This document shows positions 8,069 through 16,070 of a DNA stretch of 64,000 nt, one piece after another. The notes under the pieces are model-generated. The model searched no databases, was not told where the DNA came from, and saw only the letters and a list, made by a program, of their open reading frames with translations. This DNA comes from Chthonomonas sp. UBA6659 (GTDB lineage: Bacteria > Armatimonadota > Fimbriimonadia > Fimbriimonadales > Fimbriimonadaceae), in NCBI GenBank assembly GCA_002455425.1, contig DKKT01000071.1, positions 201,275 through 265,274 on the forward strand. Reading direction: 5' to 3'. The stretch's first letter is position 1. Each line of letters opens with the position of its first letter. Both the position numbers and the translations under genes were made by a program.

Positions 8069-9565
8069 ATGTTCAAATTTTCGCGAAGTTCTCTTTCATG
8101 GGTGACTGGGCTCATGGTCGTCGCTGCGGTCGCGCTGGGAAGCGCCGCCCACGCCGCAAACGAGCTGTTCGTCACCGGTTCTGCGACCAGCAAGGTCTAT
8201 GCATTCGACGCCGCAACGGGTAATCCCACCCGCACGATCGGCAGCTCCGCGAACGGCCTCTCCGGCCCGATGGGAATGGCGATCGGCACCGACAACCGGA
8301 TCTACGTCGCCAACAAGAACAGCAGCAAGATCGTTCGGTTCGACGTGACGACCGGCGTTCGTGACGCCGCGTTCAATGTGACCGTCACGAATCCACGTGA
8401 CCTCCTGTTCGGCCCGGATGGCAACCTGTGGGTCCTCACCACGAACAACGTGCGCCGCATTAACCCAGTGACCGGCAGCGATCTCGGCAACTTCCTGAGT
8501 GGGGGCACTCTCAGAGATGCGTACGAGTTCGAGATCGGCCCGGACAACAACCTCTACATCTGCGACTGGGCTCCCAACAACACGACCGACCGGAACGTCA
8601 AGCGCTACAACGGCGCGACCGGCGTGTTCATGAACGTCTTCATCCCGAATGGCGGCACCGCGATGATGGCGCGCCCGAACGGCATCCTCTGGGACAACGT
8701 CGGCAATGTCTACGTCAGCGACGCCCAGAACAACCGCGTCGCCCAGTTCACGTCCGCCGGGGCGTACATCAAGATCTTCTGCAACACAGGAGCGAGCACT
8801 AATCCGTCGCGCCTCAAGTGGGGCCCGACCGGCGATCTCTTCATCAACTGCCAAGGCACCAAGAACGTTCGCCGTTTCGGAGGGCCTGGAAGCGCGAATC
8901 CTGGCGTCTTCCTTTCCGAATTCGTGACCGCTGCTGAACTCGACAATGGCTCTTCCGATTATCTCGTGTTCAACGCCACGACGCCGAGCTCTGCTATCGA
9001 TCAGGTCGTCGTCGAGCCGGATCGAGTCGTTGGGCAGTTCGTTCACACGAGCGGTGTCGTGACCCTCGGCAACCGGGCCCCGACCGGTGGCATCGTCGTT
9101 CAGCTTTCGTCGAGCGACACCACCGCTGCGACGGTGCCTGCGACGATCACGATTCCGGCCGGCAAGCGCAGCGGCCGCTTCCTGATCACGACCAAGCGCG
9201 TGACCTCAGTCCGAAACGTCTCGATCAACGCGACACTCTCCAACGTGACGCGATCCGACAACCTCACCGTGGTCCCGCTCATGGCAAGTGCCGTGATCAT
9301 CCCGGGCATCGTAACCGGGGGCGACAACTGCTTCCTGATCGTGAGTCTGAACATCCCGGCGCCGAGCCAGGTCACGGTGACGCTCCAGAACTCCAACACG
9401 GCCGCCGCAACCCTGGCCGCGAATTCGATCATCATCCCGGCTGGGTCGCAATCCGGGTTCGTCGAGATCACAAGCAAGGTCCTCGCGAACAATGCGACGG
9501 TGAACATTACGTGCACGGAGTCGGGAACGCAGCTCGTCGCGACGCTCACAGTGCTTCGACCATAA
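8069..9565 (+). CDS. Secreted NHL/SMP-30-like beta-propeller with two Ig-like repeats
   Basis: 498 aa from ATG 8069. A signal peptide ends near AAHAANELFVTG. Residues about 30-310 form a propeller of NHL-type repeats, each with a pattern like GPDGNLWVLTTNNVRRI or GNVYVSDAQNNRVAQF. The C-terminal 180 residues hold two divergent copies of an Ig-like module. Each has a run similar to QLSSSDTTAATVPATITIPA, then a segment ending in an ITT/ITS strand. Such modules commonly serve as spacers in surface proteins. No enzyme motif is visible, and a surface or extracellular binding role is inference. An in-frame ATG at 8006 would add 21 residues before the signal peptide; the downstream ATG gives a normal signal length. 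A hairpin follows the stop. Confidence 0.78.
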   Translation: MFKFSRSSLSWVTGLMVVAAVALGSAAHAANELFVTGSATSKVYAFDAATGNPTRTIGSSANGLSGPMGMAIGTDNRIYVANKNSSKIVRFDVTTGVRDAAFNVTVTNPRDLLFGPDGNLWVLTTNNVRRINPVTGSDLGNFLSGGTLRDAYEFEIGPDNNLYICDWAPNNTTDRNVKRYNGATGVFMNVFIPNGGTAMMARPNGILWDNVGNVYVSDAQNNRVAQFTSAGAYIKIFCNTGASTNPSRLKWGPTGDLFINCQGTKNVRRFGGPGSANPGVFLSEFVTAAELDNGSSDYLVFNATTPSSAIDQVVVEPDRVVGQFVHTSGVVTLGNRAPTGGIVVQLSSSDTTAATVPATITIPAGKRSGRFLITTKRVTSVRNVSINATLSNVTRSDNLTVVPLMASAVIIPGIVTGGDNCFLIVSLNIPAPSQVTVTLQNSNTAAATLAANSIIIPAGSQSGFVEITSKVLANNATVNITCTESGTQLVATLTVLRP

Positions 9566-9580
9566 TCGCTGCCGACAAGC

Positions 9581-9613
9581 CCAAGGGCCGACGCCTTACG
9601 TGTCGGCCCTTGG
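9581..9613 (+). terminator. Terminator-like hairpin
   Basis: A 12-bp perfect stem (9581-9592 with 9602-9613) follows the propeller gene. It lacks a T run, and the next gene's -10 element begins just after it. Confidence 0.6.
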
Positions 9614-9616
9614 CGC

Positions 9617-9622
9617 TACAAT
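9617..9622 (+). promoter_or_regulatory. -10 element, RAYT-like gene (leaderless type)
   Basis: TACAAT ends 5 bases before ATG 9628. Confidence 0.65.
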
Positions 9623-9627
9623 CGGTC

Positions 9628-10086
9628 ATGGCGCGGTTCAAGAACTTCTCGATCTGGCGCGGGAGACTCCCCCATTGGCGTGCGGACGAGGAGATCTACT
9701 ACGTTTCGTTCCGATCCCGACGCCCCCTTGACGAAACGGAGCGTCTGGACGTCTTTCGGGCGCTTCTCAAGCCGGATGGAAGCCGCTGGTTGCTTCGCGC
9801 GCTCGTGGTCGCCGAGGAGAAGACCGAGATGATCTTCACCGTCTGCCAGGTCAAGGACGGGGTGCCGATCGAATTCGCGAAGCCGATCGAAGCCGCGAAG
9901 CGCAGAGCCGGCAACGCGATCATGAAACGGACGGGCGAGCGGTTTCCGCCGTTCTACGTCGAGAGCTTCGATCGCATCATCCGCGACGAGGCGGAACTCC
10001 TCGAACGCACTTCGGAGCTGGCCCGAACGGCAGAACGTCTCGCCGCCATCGGCGGCGAGACGTTCTGGTTCGGCGAAGCCGACTAG
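9628..10086 (+). CDS. RAYT/TnpA-like protein with apparently lost catalytic residues
   Basis: 152 aa. The N-terminus (RGRLPHWRADEEIYYVSFRS) and the C-terminal FDRIIRDEAELLE followed by FWFGEAD have the layout of REP-associated tyrosine transposases (Y1 superfamily). In that family the middle carries an MPNHVH HUH motif and a later Tyr before NPVxAG. Here the HUH position reads VVAEEKTEMIF, and the segment after the RDEAEL helix has no Tyr. I infer a domesticated or dead relative rather than a working nuclease. A -10 element 5 bases before the ATG suggests that it is expressed. Its last 4 bases overlap the 3' end of the convergent beta-helix gene. Confidence 0.6.
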   Translation: MARFKNFSIWRGRLPHWRADEEIYYVSFRSRRPLDETERLDVFRALLKPDGSRWLLRALVVAEEKTEMIFTVCQVKDGVPIEFAKPIEAAKRRAGNAIMKRTGERFPPFYVESFDRIIRDEAELLERTSELARTAERLAAIGGETFWFGEAD

Positions 10087-11924
10087 TTGTCGCCGGTCAT
10101 TCCGAAGGCGGCCACCAGGATATCGAAGTCGTCGGAGTCGACCGTGCCGTTGCCGTCGAGGTCCCCTACCGGCCCGGAGCCGCCGAAGTTCGCGACGAGG
10201 AGGTCGAAATCGTCCGAATCGACCGTGTTGTTGCCGTCGATGTCCCCGTTCGTCAGGCTGTAGCTGAGTCCCGAGACTCCGGAATTGCCGACGTTCAACC
10301 CGTCGATCTTCTGGCGAAGCCAATGGGTGCCCTTTGCGGTCACCGTGTAGAGGCCGCGGACGTTCGTCGTCGTCGAGAACTGACCGTTGGCGTCCAGCGT
10401 CACGACGGCCGCGTCGTGGACGACGCCTGCAACCCGAAACTCGATGGTCACCGGTTCGTTGGTCACGTCGCCCAGGAAGGACTGGAGGGTCACCTGGCCC
10501 GTGACCGGGACCGGCGTGAACCGGAATTCAAAGGCCCCGCGATCGGTACGGCCGCCGAAAATTCGCGACAGCACGTCGGCATCGGTCCAGCCGGCAACGA
10601 TCACCGAGTCATCGCCGGTGTCGCGGGCCGCCGAACTCTGCTGGAGGCGAAAGTCGCTCAAGAACGGATCGACGAAGTTTGGGTCGTTTTGGACGCAGTT
10701 CGTGCCGAGTCCGAGCGTTCCACTTGTGTCGAAAGCCCCGTTGTTATGATACAGATTGTAGTCGGCGTTGCCCGCGCAACCCGTGAACAGACCGGAGGTG
10801 TTACCGCTCAGAATGTTGTTGAACACGACCGCGTCACCGGTCCAGATCGCGATCGCACCCTGGTCCTCGGCGAGGGTTCCGGTGATGGTATTGGAGATCA
10901 CCGCGTGGCTCCCCTCGTAGAGGCTTATCGCACCGCCATCCGGGCCAGAGAAGAAGCCCTCGTAGGTGCAGGTGCTCCTGGCCATCAGGTTCGACGCGAT
11001 CGTCGACGAACCGGTGTAGCCGTAGACCGATGCGCCACCCGCCGTGGCTCCGATTCCCATCGCGAAGCAGCTGTTGTCCAAGAACTGGTTCGCGAGGATT
11101 TGGGGCGAGCCAGGCAGCCCGTAGAAGTACACGCCTGCACCGGATGCCTGCCCGGTGTCGCTGAACGACTCGATGCGATTGCCCTGGAACAGGTTCCACC
11201 GGATCGTCGGCGACCCGTCGTAGAATCCGATTCCACCGCCGAGGCCTTCGCTGAAGTCGCCGATCATCGTCACCGTGTTGTTGATGAAGTGGTTCTTCTC
11301 GATCGACGCCGACATGAGGTCGTTCGCGCCGATGCCACCCCCCATCGCGGTCGAAGTCAGCCCCATGGTCGTCACGGTGTTGCCTTGGAACAGGTTGCCG
11401 GCGACGGAGGGCGAGCCCGAGTCGAAACCGAGGCCGCCACCCTGCAGCGTCGCGGCGTTGTTCAGGAAACTGCTGAAGCGAATCTGGGGGTTGCCGGTCT
11501 CGAAGAAGATTCCCGCGCCGCGATCGGCGCTCCCGTTCTGGATCGTGAGACCGTCCACGACGGTGTTCGAGGTGACGACGGCACCCGCGATCCGGATCAC
11601 GCGCCCGCCGCTCTGTCCGTCCATCACGGTCGGATTCGACGCGATGGCGCGCTGGCCCGGGTTGCTCTCGGTCCCCGCGAATCCGCCGTACAGCGCGACG
11701 CCGTTCGGCAGGGTCACTCGTTCGAAGTACGTCCCCGTCCGCACGAAGACTTGATCGCCGGGCTGGGCGATAGCGAGGGCCGCTGCGATCGTCAGTTTCG
11801 CTTGGCCCCAGCTCGCCCCGCTTTGGGCGTTGCTGCCGGTCGGCGATACATGGATCGTCGCCGCCCATCCGGACGCTGCCAAGACGACCCCACCGAGCAC
11901 TCCAATACCTTTCAAATTCATCAC
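10083..11924 (-). CDS. Secreted parallel beta-helix protein with THWLR module and dockerin-like tail
   Basis: 613 aa. After a signal peptide (cleavage near SGWAATIHV) comes a right-handed beta-helix of the pectate-lyase/Omp-repeat type, about residues 25-440. It carries repeated turns such as GGGLGFDSGSPSVAGNLFQG. Residues about 475-555 form a beta-rich module that contains AKGTHWLRQK. The last 60 residues hold two EF-hand-like loops, GDIDGNNTVDSDDFDLL and GDLDGNGTVDSDDFDIL, like type I dockerin calcium loops. The same two-part tail ends the protein at 18285-19334. No cohesin is visible here, so binding to a cohesin is only a possibility. An alternative start is the second Met. Confidence 0.82.
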   Translation of the reverse strand: MMNLKGIGVLGGVVLAASGWAATIHVSPTGSNAQSGASWGQAKLTIAAALAIAQPGDQVFVRTGTYFERVTLPNGVALYGGFAGTESNPGQRAIASNPTVMDGQSGGRVIRIAGAVVTSNTVVDGLTIQNGSADRGAGIFFETGNPQIRFSSFLNNAATLQGGGLGFDSGSPSVAGNLFQGNTVTTMGLTSTAMGGGIGANDLMSASIEKNHFINNTVTMIGDFSEGLGGGIGFYDGSPTIRWNLFQGNRIESFSDTGQASGAGVYFYGLPGSPQILANQFLDNSCFAMGIGATAGGASVYGYTGSSTIASNLMARSTCTYEGFFSGPDGGAISLYEGSHAVISNTITGTLAEDQGAIAIWTGDAVVFNNILSGNTSGLFTGCAGNADYNLYHNNGAFDTSGTLGLGTNCVQNDPNFVDPFLSDFRLQQSSAARDTGDDSVIVAGWTDADVLSRIFGGRTDRGAFEFRFTPVPVTGQVTLQSFLGDVTNEPVTIEFRVAGVVHDAAVVTLDANGQFSTTTNVRGLYTVTAKGTHWLRQKIDGLNVGNSGVSGLSYSLTNGDIDGNNTVDSDDFDLLVANFGGSGPVGDLDGNGTVDSDDFDILVAAFGMTGDN

Positions 11925-11977
11925 CTCTCTCGCGCCCGAAGGGATTGTACATGGTTCGGGCTATCTTCCCGGCCCAA

Positions 11978-12778
11978 TCACATGCCGACGCCGGTGTAAT
12001 GCCGAAGCCCGAACCGCCACAGCAGCGCCTGGGCGAGGTAGCTCACGCCGATCCACGCCAGCTGGATACCGATCCCGGCGACAGCTTGGGCGTGGTCGAC
12101 GCGTCCGATCACGATCTCGGTCGGGAGCCCGGTCGTGTAGTAGAACGGAAACACGATGGCCAGGTTTCTCACCCAGTCCGGCATGAGCGCGACGGGGAAC
12201 AGCTGCCCGCTCAAAAAGAGCATCGGCACGTAGTAGAGCTCAAACAGCGCCGTCGCATCCTGGAGAAACAACGCCAGCATCGCCATCGCCATCACGAACG
12301 TGAAGCTCAAGATATGGCCGAGCAACACCGAAGTCCAGAACGTCCAACCAAGGGTCAACTCTGGTTGACCCAGATACCCCCGATACAGCCAGAGCAGAAC
12401 CAGGAACATCGGAAGGAACAGCGTCGTGCGCACGCACCGCCACGCGAGATTGCGGACAAACATGAATTGGAAGTAGGAGATCGGGCGAACGAGGAACGTC
12501 GAGAGCTGTCCCTCCTTGATCTCGAACGCGACCTCCCACATGAAGTGGCTGGTGATGAAGCATGTCAGCAGGAGCATCGCGAGGTAGTAGAGCACGAACC
12601 CCTGGTTGTCGAAGCCGCGGATCGCGCCACCGCCGCTTGCCGCGATCCAGACCATCGGCATCGTTGCCGCCGTGACGAGGTCGGTAAGGATCCAGATGTA
12701 GCCGCTGGCGCGGTAGGCGAGCCCGTCTTGGACGTAGATGGAGAACAGCGCCTTCCAGTGTCGAAGGGTGGCTCGCAT
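11978..12778 (-). CDS. ABC-2 type membrane permease (ABC2_membrane_6-like)
   Basis: 266 aa with six hydrophobic segments. The N-terminus ATLRHWKALFSIYVQDGLAYRASG and the later IKEGQLSTFLVRPIS match the DUF990-type ABC-2 permeases, which usually work as pairs with an ATPase. No partner ATPase or second permease of this kind lies next to it. The neighbouring ccmA belongs to a different, divergent unit. Start ATG 12778 follows a TACACT element by 6 bases; longer in-frame starts run through the ccmA region and are not credible. Cargo is unknown. Confidence 0.8.
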   Translation of the reverse strand: MRATLRHWKALFSIYVQDGLAYRASGYIWILTDLVTAATMPMVWIAASGGGAIRGFDNQGFVLYYLAMLLLTCFITSHFMWEVAFEIKEGQLSTFLVRPISYFQFMFVRNLAWRCVRTTLFLPMFLVLLWLYRGYLGQPELTLGWTFWTSVLLGHILSFTFVMAMAMLALFLQDATALFELYYVPMLFLSGQLFPVALMPDWVRNLAIVFPFYYTTGLPTEIVIGRVDHAQAVAGIGIQLAWIGVSYLAQALLWRFGLRHYTGVGM

Positions 12779-12784
12779 GGGCAA

Positions 12785-12790
12785 AGTGTA
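12785..12790 (-). promoter_or_regulatory. -10 element, ABC-2 permease gene (leaderless type)
   Basis: TACACT on the minus strand ends 6 bases before ATG 12778. It lies 18 bases from the opposite-facing -10 of ccmA. Confidence 0.6.
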
Positions 12791-12807
12791 CTTGTGTCGC
12801 TCACGGG

Positions 12808-12813
12808 CATAAT
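12808..12813 (+). promoter_or_regulatory. -10 element, ccmA operon (leaderless type)
   Basis: CATAAT ends 7 bases before GTG 12821 and 4 bases before GTG 12818. No Shine-Dalgarno sequence is present. Confidence 0.6.
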
Positions 12814-12820
12814 CAGCGTG

Positions 12821-13402
12821 GTGCTGACGGCGTCCAATCTCGGCAGGAAGTTCGGCTCGCGGTGGGTGTTTCGGCACGTCGCGTTCGAGGTCGGGCTGGG
12901 GGACGTTCTCGTCGTGCTGGGGCGCAACGGCTCCGGTAAGTCGACACTCCTCCGCCTCCTCTCGGGGTTGTTGAGCCCGAGCGAAGGCTCGGTCGGCCGC
13001 CCGCGGGGCGCCCACCATCGGGTGCTCGGTTACGTCGGGCTCGACCTTGCGCTCTATCCGAACCTGACCGCGCGCGAGCATCTCGAGATCGCCTCCGAAC
13101 TGCGCGGGGTGCCCCCGCGCGCCGAGACGCTCCTCGAACGCGTCGGGCTCTCGGCGGCAGCCGATCGCCTGACCGGGGAATACTCGACCGGCATGCGGGC
13201 CAGACTCAAACTAGCGCTGGCGATCCAGCCTGAACCGGCGATTCTGCTCCTCGATGAGCCGACGGCGTCGCTCGACGACGCGGGCCGCGAGATCGTCCGC
13301 AGTGTCATCGACGAGCAAACCGGGCGCGGATGTGTGATCATCGCGACCAACGATGCCCACGATCGGCGCTACGCCACCCACGAGTTGACGATCGATGGCT
13401 GA
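12821..13402 (+). CDS. ccmA: Heme ABC exporter ATP-binding protein CcmA
   Basis: 193 aa ABC ATPase. Walker A is GRNGSGKST, the signature is EYSTGMRARLKLA and Walker B is ILLLDEPTASLD. Short length and gene order identify it as CcmA, which with CcmB and CcmC releases holo-CcmE in System I cytochrome c maturation at the cytoplasmic membrane. It probably starts at GTG 12821, though GTG 12818 is equally in frame; a CATAAT element directly upstream favours a leaderless start. It overlaps ccmB by 8 bases. CcmE, CcmF, CcmG and CcmH are not in the window. Confidence 0.85.
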   Translation: MLTASNLGRKFGSRWVFRHVAFEVGLGDVLVVLGRNGSGKSTLLRLLSGLLSPSEGSVGRPRGAHHRVLGYVGLDLALYPNLTAREHLEIASELRGVPPRAETLLERVGLSAAADRLTGEYSTGMRARLKLALAIQPEPAILLLDEPTASLDDAGREIVRSVIDEQTGRGCVIIATNDAHDRRYATHELTIDG

Positions 13403-14057
13403 AATCTGGACGGTGTTTCGCAAGGAGTGGCGCGGTGAGATGCGGTCGCGGCACGGCATCTTCACCGCGGGGCTTTTCAGCCTGCTGGCGGTCGTTGCGA
13501 TCGCCTTCGCCTCCTATGGCCAGAAGCCGTCGGGCACGATCCTGGCCGGAATGCTCTGCATCACGCTGCTCTTCGCATCCGTGATGGCCCTGCCCCGCAC
13601 GTTTCTGGTGGAAGACGAGCAGGGCACCTTCGATCTGCTCCGTCTGATCAGCGAACCGCAACCCGTTTTTGTGGGCAAAACACTCTACAACCTCACTCAG
13701 ATGCTCGTGACCGGCTTCGTCCTCGCGATCCTGCTGATCGGGTTCGCCGGACTCCAGGTGACGGTCGTCTGGCTTTATATTCTTGCATTGGTAGCGGAGT
13801 GTATGGCGCTGGCAGGGGCGGTAAGCTTGTGTGGCGCGCTCGCGATCGGGGCCGCGAACCGCTGGATCTTGGCGGCAGTCTTATCGGTGCCGCTCCTCCT
13901 GCCCCAGGTCGCAATGGGTGTCGGCGCTTTTCGAGCCGCTCTCGGCGAAGGAACGATCGCGGGCGGGACGCAAAACGTCTTGGGATTGTTAGGATTCGGG
14001 GTCGCCGCACTGGCCTTGGGACCAGTGCTCGCGGCCTCGGTGTGGAAAACGGAATGA
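13395..14057 (+). CDS. ccmB: Heme exporter membrane protein CcmB
   Basis: 220 aa integral membrane protein with about six hydrophobic helices. The N-terminal VFRKEWRGEMRSRHG and the block RTFLVEDEQGTFDLLRL match CcmB, the membrane partner of CcmA in the cytochrome c maturation ABC complex. It overlaps ccmA by 8 bases and ccmC by 4 bases (ATGA), typical of translational coupling. Confidence 0.85.
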   Translation: MAEIWTVFRKEWRGEMRSRHGIFTAGLFSLLAVVAIAFASYGQKPSGTILAGMLCITLLFASVMALPRTFLVEDEQGTFDLLRLISEPQPVFVGKTLYNLTQMLVTGFVLAILLIGFAGLQVTVVWLYILALVAECMALAGAVSLCGALAIGAANRWILAAVLSVPLLLPQVAMGVGAFRAALGEGTIAGGTQNVLGLLGFGVAALALGPVLAASVWKTE

Positions 14058-14809
14058 GACCGATGCATTACGTGTTGATGGTGGGGATGGCGGCGGCCAC
14101 GCTTCTTGCCTTCCTCGTGCCCGATGCCGACCAGTTCCAGAAGCCGGAGCTGGCCCGGATCTTCTTCTTCCACTTTCCTTCCGCACTGATCTGCAGCGTT
14201 TTCATCTTCCTCTCGGGTTGGTTCGGATTTTGGCTTCTCCGGACCCGGGACATGAAGTGGGACGTGCGCAACGCGGCCTCGGTCGAGATGGGCGCCCTGT
14301 ATGGGGTTTTCACCATGGCAACCGGCATCCTCTTCTCGGAAGTGCAATGGGGGACGTGGTGGCAGTGGGATCCTCGGCAAACCTCCTTTCTCCTCGTTCT
14401 CGCCATTTTCGGGGCCGGTATCGCGATTCGGGGAGCGTTCTCCGATGAGCGCCGGAGGGCGACGATCTCCGCCGCCTATTCCGTCGCGTCGTTGTTGCCG
14501 AGTCTCTTCCTCATCTTCGTCTTTCCGCGTCTGCCCCATATTGAGCAGATGTCGTTTCACCCGTCTCAGACCGTCACCGGCGGTCTTCTCGACGGCTGGT
14601 ACCGGGTCGGCGTCCTCAGCGTGGGCTTCATGCTGGCATGGCTGACGGTGATCGTCTATCGCATGCGAGTCCGCGTCGGCGAACTCGAATTCCAACGGGA
14701 GCAATTCGATGGATCTTTGGAAGCTGTTGGCGGCGGTGCCGCCCCTCATCGTGTGGTTCGGGCTGTTTCTGTATCTGAAGAACGTCGAGACACGCCTCAA
14801 GAAGTCTGA
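14054..14809 (+). CDS. ccmC: Cytochrome c maturation heme-handling protein CcmC
   Basis: 251 aa, six hydrophobic segments. The periplasmic WWxWD heme-handling motif is present as WGTWWQWDPRQTS. His residues in FFFHFPSAL and MSFHPSQT fit the two axial His ligands of CcmC. It loads heme onto CcmE. The ATG at 14054 overlaps the ccmB stop. The C-terminal 34 codons overlap a second gene in another frame (ccmD-like, 14709-14846), so the tail after about residue 218 may be unusual or poorly conserved. Confidence 0.85.
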   Translation: MRPMHYVLMVGMAAATLLAFLVPDADQFQKPELARIFFFHFPSALICSVFIFLSGWFGFWLLRTRDMKWDVRNAASVEMGALYGVFTMATGILFSEVQWGTWWQWDPRQTSFLLVLAIFGAGIAIRGAFSDERRRATISAAYSVASLLPSLFLIFVFPRLPHIEQMSFHPSQTVTGGLLDGWYRVGVLSVGFMLAWLTVIVYRMRVRVGELEFQREQFDGSLEAVGGGAAPHRVVRAVSVSEERRDTPQEV

Positions 14810-14846
14810 GGACGCGATGCGCGACTGGACGTCCTCGTCGGGGTAG
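14709..14846 (+). CDS. ccmD: CcmD-like small membrane protein
   Basis: 45 aa, overlapping the 3' end of ccmC by 101 bases in another frame. It begins MDLWKLLAAVPPLIVWFGLF, a single membrane helix, and continues with LYLKNVETRLKKSE, a charged cytoplasmic tail. This is the form and position expected of CcmD, the tiny helper that links CcmABC to CcmE. CcmD is short and poorly conserved, so assignment rests on gene order and topology. A GGGAG-like sequence lies about 10 bases before the ATG. Confidence 0.65.
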   Translation: MDLWKLLAAVPPLIVWFGLFLYLKNVETRLKKSEDAMRDWTSSSG

Positions 14847-14902
14847 GCGAATAGTCCTGGCCCTGCAACAATCGTCCCGCTGAGCCGATCTATTTCGAGA
14901 CG

Positions 14903-15418
14903 ATGATGCTCACGTGCTCGCTTTTCGTACTCGCGCTCGTCGGCGCGCAGGATACGCCGCCCGCCTCGGAGTCGAGGCCTCCCGCGATCGTGATGCCTGC
15001 ACCGCCGATGCCGGCACCGGTCGTGAAGCCGGTCGTCAAGCCGAAGGCTCCGGTCAAGCCGGCCAAGTCGATCAAGATCGATCTCAAGACCCAGACGCTG
15101 ACCGCGCTCGAAGGCGACGATCCCGTCTACGTCTTCAATTGCAGCACCGGTCGGAACAACGCGACCCCCCGCGGCGAGTTCCCGATCCGCCAGAAGCTCC
15201 GCCACAACCGGGCGCTCCCCAAGTACGGCGGCGCTCCGATCCCTTGGTCGCTCCGTCTCGACATCGTCAGGAAAGGGAGGCGGGTGCCGATCGCGATCCA
15301 TGCCTACAAGCATGTTCCCCGGTATCCCGCGTCTCACGGCTGCATCCGGCTCAAGCCGGCTGACGCCGAGCGGCTCTTCCCTTGGGCCGAAGTCGGCGTC
15401 CGGGTTTCGATCCAGTAA
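14903..15418 (+). CDS. L,D-transpeptidase (YkuD-type), exported
   Basis: 171 aa. A signal peptide (residues 1-15) is followed by a Pro/Ala/Lys-rich linker and a YkuD domain from about residue 55. The catalytic motif is complete: HAYKHVP, then SHGCIRL with the nucleophile Cys. Such enzymes form 3-3 crosslinks in peptidoglycan or attach proteins to it, in the periplasm. A second in-frame ATG at 14906 is equally possible as the start. It is downstream of the ccm genes but separated by about 56 bases. A CTATTT sequence 7 bases upstream could be a weak -10. Confidence 0.85.
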   Translation: MMLTCSLFVLALVGAQDTPPASESRPPAIVMPAPPMPAPVVKPVVKPKAPVKPAKSIKIDLKTQTLTALEGDDPVYVFNCSTGRNNATPRGEFPIRQKLRHNRALPKYGGAPIPWSLRLDIVRKGRRVPIAIHAYKHVPRYPASHGCIRLKPADAERLFPWAEVGVRVSIQ

Positions 15419-15421
15419 CGG

Positions 15422-15892
15422 TCAGCCGAGGAGATCGGCGATCGCGACCTCGCCGCGTGGCAGCGCGCTGTCGAGCTGGATGTTCGCCGTGCGGAGCCGT
15501 TGGGCCAGGACCTTGGCCACGTTGGTCATCAGGATCGCCCGGAATTCCGTATCCTCGTTCATCAGCTGTCGGATGCCCTTCGAGGGAAACCAGGCTACTT
15601 CGGTCGCGCCGACCGCGGTGACAGTGGCCGACCGCGGCTGGTCGTCGACGAGCGAGACTTCACCGATCAAGCTTCCCGGGCCGACTTCGGCGACGGTTTC
15701 GCCGCTGAACGACTTGATGCGGGCTTCCCCGTCCAGGATGATCATGAGGTCGCTCGTCTTGTCGTACTGACGGAGGATGACGTCGCCGCCCTCGAATCGC
15801 TGGACTTTCGCGAGCGACGTGAAGCGCTCGATCTGGGCCGGAGTCATCCCCCGCAAAAGGTAGTTGTGCCGAACGGCGTCATTGACCAACAT
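15422..15892 (-). CDS. Cyclic nucleotide-binding domain protein (Crp-like, no DNA-binding domain)
   Basis: 156 aa. A single cNMP-binding beta-roll, with the phosphate-binding cassette read as GEVSLVDDQPRSATVTA; the Arg would contact the cyclic nucleotide phosphate. The C-terminus ends in a helix without the helix-turn-helix of CRP/FNR proteins, so a regulatory-subunit or docking role is inferred. Which cyclic nucleotide it binds, if any, is unknown. ATG 15892 is preferred because GAGGGTGGA lies 7-8 bases upstream; a TTG at 15907 is in frame. It is convergent with the L,D-transpeptidase gene, 3 bases apart. Confidence 0.8.
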   Translation of the reverse strand: MLVNDAVRHNYLLRGMTPAQIERFTSLAKVQRFEGGDVILRQYDKTSDLMIILDGEARIKSFSGETVAEVGPGSLIGEVSLVDDQPRSATVTAVGATEVAWFPSKGIRQLMNEDTEFRAILMTNVAKVLAQRLRTANIQLDSALPRGEVAIADLLG

Positions 15893-16058
15893 GAAGTCCA
15901 CCCTCAAGAACCGATTTCGGGCTCGGACCGAGCCCGTGCGGAGATCATAGCCGCGATGCCGACGCGAATGTCGCCCCTTGGGTCAGAGGTCCCGAAAGGA
16001 GAGTACTCACCGTTCCCCCTGGCGCATCCGGATCGTGCGGGAGGATCTCTGGCAGGGG

Positions 16059-16064
16059 CACAAT
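16059..16064 (+). promoter_or_regulatory. -10-like element, DUF255 gene
   Basis: CACAAT ends 6 bases before ATG 16071. Confidence 0.5.
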
Positions 16065-16070
16065 GAAGTT

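Noticed and set aside
10323..11999. Plus-strand frame opposite the beta-helix gene
   Set aside because: Its translation is repetitive Arg/Val/Asp-rich, with no start signal; the minus-strand beta-helix reading has a signal peptide and repeats.
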